A stretch of DNA of 41,644 nucleotides from an uncultured Acidimicrobiales bacterium (GTDB lineage: Bacteria; Actinomycetota; Acidimicrobiia; Acidimicrobiales; SZUA-35), in the NCBI GenBank assembly GCA_938002965.1, contig CALKZY010000040.1:1-41644 (forward strand), given 5' to 3'. This document shows, piece by piece, positions 37,254-41,644 of the stretch. The position numbers and the translations under genes were made by a program. The stretch's first letter is position 1. The number at the start of each line of letters is the position of its first letter. The notes beneath the pieces were generated by a model. It had not been told where the DNA came from. It ran no database searches and was given only the letters and a program-made list of their open reading frames with translations.

Positions 37254-38210
37254 ATGTCGAAGGTTGCTACGACACATTTATCGGGCTATCAGGAGCGCGA
37301 CCATGAGGTCGTCGACTACCGGATGGCTGAATTGGCGCACGCAGGGCTTCGCTTTCGAGGCCCGCTGGTGGGCGACGGTTGTGATGACTACTTCGCTTGC
37401 GTTGGCGCAGCACAAACCTTCGGATGCTTTGTCGAGCGGCCGTATCCAACGCTGTTGTCGGATCAACTCGGTCTGCCGGTTCTCAACCTGGGATACGGAG
37501 GCGCCGGCCCCGAGTTCTTCGCTGACCAGACTGCGCTCCATGGGTGTTTGAATCGTTCCAGTCTCGTTGTGCTGCAGGTGATGTCGGGGCGAAGTCAGAG
37601 CAACTCGTTGTACGAGTGTGGGGGTTTGGAGTACGTCACTCGACATTCTGACGGACGACACATGGGCGCTCAACGAGCAATCGCCGAAGCTATGCTTCCC
37701 GGCCCGCCCCACCTTGCAGGCAAGCGGATCCCTTCCCGATTACGACGCCTGCTTCCCGACAGTGAAGTCGCTGTCCGGCGGCGAATTGAGCCACTTGTCA
37801 ATGAGATTCGCGAAGCGTGGGTGGAATCGCACCGTCGGTTGCTCGCCAATTTGACGGTCCCGGTGGTCTTGTTTTGGTTCTCGAAGCGATCGACTGACTA
37901 TGCGCAGTCGTACTCTGATGTCGCCGGGGTCTTCGGCCAGTTCCCCCAAATGGTCAACACCGCAATGATCGATGCCATCCGGCCGCTCTGCCACAGCTAC
38001 GTCGAATGTGTCTCCGAGCGGGGTAGCCCTCAGCCTCTGAGAAGCCGTTTCACCGGTGAACCGGTTGAGGTGGATCCCGCCAATGATCGAGCGGATCTGG
38101 GGTTTGGTACTTGGACGCACAACAGGTACTATCCGTCACCCGAGATGCATGAGGATGCAGCAGAATCATTGGCCTCAACCTGTTCGGATCTGCTGAGGCG
38201 CAGCCAGTGA
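37254..38210 (+). CDS. DUF6473 family protein of the polysaccharide operon
   Basis: The 318-residue protein resembles DUF6473: an N-terminal strand-turn segment with LRFRGP, YFACVGAAQTFGCFVERPYP (about 46-65), VLNLGYGGAGPEFF (about 75-88) and VVLQVMSGRSQSNSLY (about 106-121). The GAAQT-like and GYGGAGP turns look like an SGNH-hydrolase fold, but I cannot assign a catalytic Ser-His pair. In other bacteria such proteins occur in capsule or exopolysaccharide loci. It is soluble, with no signal peptide. ATG 37254 is chosen because GGAGGG lies 4 nt upstream; an upstream GTG (37242) is less likely. Its stop overlaps the next gene as TGATG, so it is the first cistron of a coupled operon. Confidence 0.7.
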   Translation: MSKVATTHLSGYQERDHEVVDYRMAELAHAGLRFRGPLVGDGCDDYFACVGAAQTFGCFVERPYPTLLSDQLGLPVLNLGYGGAGPEFFADQTALHGCLNRSSLVVLQVMSGRSQSNSLYECGGLEYVTRHSDGRHMGAQRAIAEAMLPGPPHLAGKRIPSRLRRLLPDSEVAVRRRIEPLVNEIREAWVESHRRLLANLTVPVVLFWFSKRSTDYAQSYSDVAGVFGQFPQMVNTAMIDAIRPLCHSYVECVSERGSPQPLRSRFTGEPVEVDPANDRADLGFGTWTHNRYYPSPEMHEDAAESLASTCSDLLRRSQ

Positions 38211-39253
38211 TGATTGTGGCAAGCTGGCCTGGTTACCTGAAGACGCAGAACGATTTTCTTCGGATATTTCTCGATGGACTGGCCTCCGCCGGGTGCGATG
38301 TAGTCTCCATCAATTCGATCGACAGCCTGCGGACGTCACCGAGCGCTGATGTGCTGTTGCTGCACTGGCCACAACGAGCTTTCTGGGAGGCGAGCAGTCG
38401 TATCGGTGCGCTAAAGAACATGCTTGTACTGCTTAACTCCCTTAGAACGATGCGTCCGGAGACGAAAGTTGTTTGGCTGGTTCACGATCTTGAACCGCAC
38501 GACGCTACGGGCATGCAGCGTTGGCTCTGGAAGCCATACATCTGGTTATTGTGCCGGCTCCTTGACGGCATTCTCACCCTTTCGCAGGCGACCTCCGATG
38601 TCGTTCGCGACAGTCTTCCTGTCTCTTCGGCGGTGCCATTTCATTCCGTGTGGCATCCGAAGTATCCGGGTGAAGTGGCGACGGACGACGAGCGGCGAGC
38701 GGTTAGGGCCGCACTGGGGGTGGGCGAGACGGTCCGGGTGGTCGGATATTGCGGTCAGCTTCGACACAACAAAGGTATCGATCTCCTCGTCGATGCGTTT
38801 CGACAGCTTGATGATCCCGAGTTGTGTCTTTTGGTCGCCGGGCAGGTCACTCGGGGAGCATCTCATCTTGATGAACTCCTCTCATCAGCCGCAGCCGAAG
38901 ACCGCCGCATCCTCTACCTTCCAGGCGAGCTGACTGCTGAGCAGTTTCGGCGAACCATCAGTGGATGCGATCTGGTGGCCGCTCCATTCAGGAAGTACTT
39001 GCACTCAGGCTCGATCATCCACGCTTTAAGCGCCGATCGGCCTGTTGCAACGCCCAGAACGCCATTTGTGAGCGACCTGGAGAACCAGCTGGGTGGTGGC
39101 TGGGTGAGGGTCTATGAAGGTTCACTCGACGGTGACACCCTTAAGTGGCTGGTTTCGGTTCCCTTCCCGGTCGGTCCATGTCCTCTAGATGAATTCGATC
39201 CAAACTCGGTTGGCCGTAGTGCTCATCGATGGCTTGCGGAGATTGGGACATGA
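38210..39253 (+). CDS. Glycosyltransferase, GT-B fold
   Basis: The 347-residue protein has the two Rossmann-like halves of a GT-B glycosyltransferase: IVASWPGYLKTQNDFLR at the start, DVLLLHWPQRAF (about 47-58), WLVHDLEPHD (about 87-96), then VVGYCGQLRHNKGIDLL (about 175-191), a conserved GSIIHALSADRPV and GGGWVRVYEG. It resembles GT4/GT70-type transferases, with no signal peptide. The order of segments matches the C-terminal half of the Wzy fusion protein of the divergent operon, so they are probably paralogues. TGATG joins it to the gene before and ATGA to the gene after. Donor and acceptor are unknown. Confidence 0.82.
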   Translation: MIVASWPGYLKTQNDFLRIFLDGLASAGCDVVSINSIDSLRTSPSADVLLLHWPQRAFWEASSRIGALKNMLVLLNSLRTMRPETKVVWLVHDLEPHDATGMQRWLWKPYIWLLCRLLDGILTLSQATSDVVRDSLPVSSAVPFHSVWHPKYPGEVATDDERRAVRAALGVGETVRVVGYCGQLRHNKGIDLLVDAFRQLDDPELCLLVAGQVTRGASHLDELLSSAAAEDRRILYLPGELTAEQFRRTISGCDLVAAPFRKYLHSGSIIHALSADRPVATPRTPFVSDLENQLGGGWVRVYEGSLDGDTLKWLVSVPFPVGPCPLDEFDPNSVGRSAHRWLAEIGT

Positions 39254-40734
39254 GTAGACAGCCCCGACTGTTGGTAGCGATCGCCAACCATGGTCATAAG
39301 AACACCGAGTTTTGCCGTCATCTCATCGACCAGTACAGCGCTCTTGCTTTCGACACCACGATCGTTGTCTTGTCGGATACGGCCAAGCATTACGGCAGCG
39401 ATGTTGAAGTTCGGATCGGCGCTCCCACGGCTAACCCGTGGTCGTTGCCATTCGGCCATCGGCCTCTCTTCGTCGAAGAGTCCGAAAACTATGACTTCTT
39501 CATCTACACAGAAGATGACACCGAAATCCTTGGGCACCACGTTGAGCTCTTTGTTGAGGCGACGAGACATCTTCCCGACGACAAAGTCCTGGGTTTCATC
39601 CGCTACGAGAAGGATGATGCAGGAACTGTTCGGTATAGCACCGTTCACCACTCCTATCGCTGGATTCCGGATTCGGTGACGCGCTCTGGTGATTACGCCT
39701 TCGCTGAGTACACCAATACTCACGCCGGAGCCTATGTGCTGACTCAGAGTCAGCTAAAGAGATGCATCGCTTCCGGCGGCTATGCCCTGGATCCGCATGA
39801 CGAGAACTATGACATGCTGGTCTCAGCCGCTACCGATCCATACACGCAGTGTGGCTTGACCAAAGTCGTTTGTTTGACTGAACTCCGCCACAATTCGCTT
39901 CATCATATGCCGAACGCCTACCTCGGCAAGATTGGCGTTGAGGCCGAGGAGTTTGAGTGTCAAGTTGAGCAACTGTTGGCAGCTTCTGCTGACGGCAACG
40001 ACCCCTCGGCAACCGGCCATCTAACAACGCAGCTGTTCGATCCCTCGACCTGTGTACCTGGACGTGACCATCCGTGGGACAAGGTGTTCTACGAACCGCT
40101 ACGACCGCGACTGCTTGAGGCTGTTCCAGGCGATGCCACATCGATCCTTTCGGTGGGTTGTGAACGCGGCCTAAATGAGGCCGCTCTCGCTGAGCGGGGG
40201 ATGGCAGTCACAGGAATTCCCATTGACGGCGTCATCGCGTCAAGCGCAGCGAGGCGCGGCATCGAGGTAACCGATGCCGATCTCGATCGGGCGCTCGCAC
40301 AGCTTGAGGGTCGGCAGTTCGACGTTGTTCTCTTCAACCGGAGCCTGTCATATTTCCCTCGCCCGGTTGAGGTATTGCGTGGTATCAGCCCGTTGATTTC
40401 CTCAAGTGGTTCAGTCATCGTCGGTTTCGAGAACATGGCTGAGCTCGGCATCGTACGAAGCCGTCTGAGACCAGCAGCCATCCAGGTGCGACGCGAGGGC
40501 TTCGAGGGTGCCGGAATCCACTGGACATCGCCGTCGACCGTCTCATCGTGGCTGACAGATGCTGGCTATCGAGTGGGTGTCGCCATCCCCAAAGTTGATC
40601 CGTCGCGAGAGGCGCTATCTCAACGAATGGGCGGACGACTCGACAGCTGGTTAGCCAGAGACTACGTGGTCGTAGCGAGTCGACGAGATGAGAACGTCGC
40701 TGCGCAATCCAAGCTGGAAGGCAGGTCGAGATGA
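39250..40734 (+). CDS. Glycosyltransferase-methyltransferase fusion
   Basis: The 494-residue protein has two parts. Residues 5-230 look like a GT-A transferase: the acidic FFIYTEDDTEI (83-93) as metal site, NTHAGAYVLTQSQLKRCIASGG (156-177) as acceptor region and a HDENYDMLV segment (183-191). Residues 275-480 are a class I SAM methyltransferase with motif I ILSVGCERG (299-307), the following VTGIPID (320-326), and motif IV-like FDVVLFNRSLSYF. The fusion suggests it transfers a sugar and methylates that or another sugar. ATG 39250 overlaps the stop of the previous gene (ATGA) and is preferred to an upstream GTG. It shares ATGA with the pyruvyl transferase gene. Confidence 0.78.
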   Translation: MSRQPRLLVAIANHGHKNTEFCRHLIDQYSALAFDTTIVVLSDTAKHYGSDVEVRIGAPTANPWSLPFGHRPLFVEESENYDFFIYTEDDTEILGHHVELFVEATRHLPDDKVLGFIRYEKDDAGTVRYSTVHHSYRWIPDSVTRSGDYAFAEYTNTHAGAYVLTQSQLKRCIASGGYALDPHDENYDMLVSAATDPYTQCGLTKVVCLTELRHNSLHHMPNAYLGKIGVEAEEFECQVEQLLAASADGNDPSATGHLTTQLFDPSTCVPGRDHPWDKVFYEPLRPRLLEAVPGDATSILSVGCERGLNEAALAERGMAVTGIPIDGVIASSAARRGIEVTDADLDRALAQLEGRQFDVVLFNRSLSYFPRPVEVLRGISPLISSSGSVIVGFENMAELGIVRSRLRPAAIQVRREGFEGAGIHWTSPSTVSSWLTDAGYRVGVAIPKVDPSREALSQRMGGRLDSWLARDYVVVASRRDENVAAQSKLEGRSR

Positions 40735-41644
40735 GTCCGAGAGCGAGCAGGGGGTCCCAGTATGTGCTCCTTGGCGCCGCCATGGACAGCGGCAACCTCG
40801 GCGTCAATGCTTTGGCGCTCTCCGTGGCCCAGGCGGTTCGCCGGGAGGACGAAGATGCCGAGTTGGTGGTCTTCGGTAATGGATTGGGCTCTGACCATCG
40901 AGTCTTGGAGACCGGTGCTGGGCCGATCAGGGTCAAGTTGATGGGCATGCGACTTTCACGCCGCTACCACCGCCCTGAGAGTCTTCAACAGATGCGCCTT
41001 GCGGCCCGGCTGCCCGGATTTCCAAATGGTGGCGTCAGCGCTATTCGCCAGGCGAGAGCGTGTCTGGATGTCAGCGGCGGAGACAGCTTCACCGACATGT
41101 ACGGGCCGCAGCGGTTTCGCTCGATCACGATGGCAAAGCGTCTCGTGCTGCAGGTCGGTGCGCCACTCGTCCTGCTGCCGCAGACTTACGGCCCCTACAA
41201 GAGTAAGACTTCGGCTGAGATCGCAGCGGGCATCGTCCGAGAAGCTCAGTCCGCTTGGGCCCGTGATCAGCGCAGCTATGACACACTCCGGGAACTGCTT
41301 GGTGATCGCTTCGACCCGGACCGTCACCGACTTGGCGTAGACCTGGCCTTTGCCTTGTCGAGCGTCGAGCCCGACGACAGCGATAGTCATGTGGCCGAGT
41401 TGAAGGACTGGCTCGCCAAGGCCGGCACGGTGGCCGGGCTAAATGTGAGTGGCTTGTTGACGGCGCCGGTGACAGCCAAAACAACCCGCGACCCGGTTCG
41501 AGTCGACTACTTGCGAGCGATGACCGAGTTGGCCAGACGGTTGTTGGAAGAACCCGACACTCGTCTTCTCCTGGTGCCACATGTACTTGGTCGCCAACCA
41601 GGGTCAGAGTCCGATGAGTTGGCGGCCGCTCAACTGGTGGCTGA
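40731..41644 (+). CDS. Polysaccharide pyruvyl transferase (3' end outside window)
   Basis: The frame opens at ATG 40731, overlapping the previous stop (ATGA), and runs at least 304 codons to the end of the window without a stop. The N terminus has LLGAAMDSGNLGVNALALSV (13-32) and the later SGGDSFTDMYG and LLPQTYGPYKS, which are hallmarks of the PF04230 pyruvyl transferase family (CsaB/WcaK-like). These add ketal-linked pyruvate from phosphoenolpyruvate to hexoses, giving a carboxylated polymer. It is the fourth cistron of this operon in view. Confidence 0.88.
   Translation, partial: MSPRASRGSQYVLLGAAMDSGNLGVNALALSVAQAVRREDEDAELVVFGNGLGSDHRVLETGAGPIRVKLMGMRLSRRYHRPESLQQMRLAARLPGFPNGGVSAIRQARACLDVSGGDSFTDMYGPQRFRSITMAKRLVLQVGAPLVLLPQTYGPYKSKTSAEIAAGIVREAQSAWARDQRSYDTLRELLGDRFDPDRHRLGVDLAFALSSVEPDDSDSHVAELKDWLAKAGTVAGLNVSGLLTAPVTAKTTRDPVRVDYLRAMTELARRLLEEPDTRLLLVPHVLGRQPGSESDELAAAQLVA

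Overview
The window reads as a chromosomal segment of a high-GC actinobacterium, most likely a member of class Acidimicrobiia. This is inferred from gene content, not from a marker search: a SigR-type sigma factor with an RsrA-like zinc anti-sigma factor, a Zincin_2 metalloprotease next to tilS, a folate cluster, an F420-type luciferase-like oxidoreductase, and many start codons that sit 6-9 nt behind a TANNNT -10 box, as in leaderless transcripts. No rRNA, tRNA, IS element, CRISPR array or prophage module was recognised.

Region 1 (1-12.7 kb) is catabolic and transport accessory content in short transcription units: a small YvlD-type membrane protein, a Rieske ring-hydroxylating oxygenase, a PaaI-type thioesterase, an unknown protein, an ABC exporter overlapping an amidase, a non-pyrrolysine MttB-family methyltransferase, a DUF4349 lipoprotein, and an F420-type oxidoreductase followed by a desaturase fused to its own Rieske ferredoxin domain.

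Region 2 (12.8-24.7 kb) is mostly housekeeping: DUF1232, metY, aroE, a SigR/RsrA pair, a 43-residue membrane peptide, the metalloprotease-tilS pair, folP-X-folB-folK, rfbD, nadC and an MFS transporter. X, between folP and folB, looks like a dual-specificity phosphatase fold whose catalytic cysteine is a methionine.

Region 3 (24.9-41.6 kb) is a Wzx/Wzy-type surface polysaccharide locus: an Alg14-Alg13-like glycosyltransferase, a Wzz-like chain-length protein, a WbbL-like glycosyltransferase, a large secreted beta-propeller/PKD/LamG/cadherin protein, a Wzx flippase, a sulfotransferase, a Wzy-like polymerase fused to a glycosyltransferase, then a divergent operon with a DUF6473 protein, a glycosyltransferase, a glycosyltransferase-methyltransferase fusion and a polysaccharide pyruvyl transferase cut by the window end. 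The set suggests an anionic, sulfated and pyruvylated, possibly rhamnose-containing polymer. Several genes in both operons overlap by 1-8 bp, so each operon is probably translated as a coupled unit. The initiating phosphoglycosyltransferase is not in view.

The most interesting points are the folate-cluster pseudophosphatase, the polymerase-glycosyltransferase fusion whose C-terminal half resembles the glycosyltransferase of the divergent operon, a six-codon leaderless leader peptide overlapping the rfbD start, and palindromes upstream of the sigma factor, anti-sigma factor, metY and the divergent polysaccharide operons.
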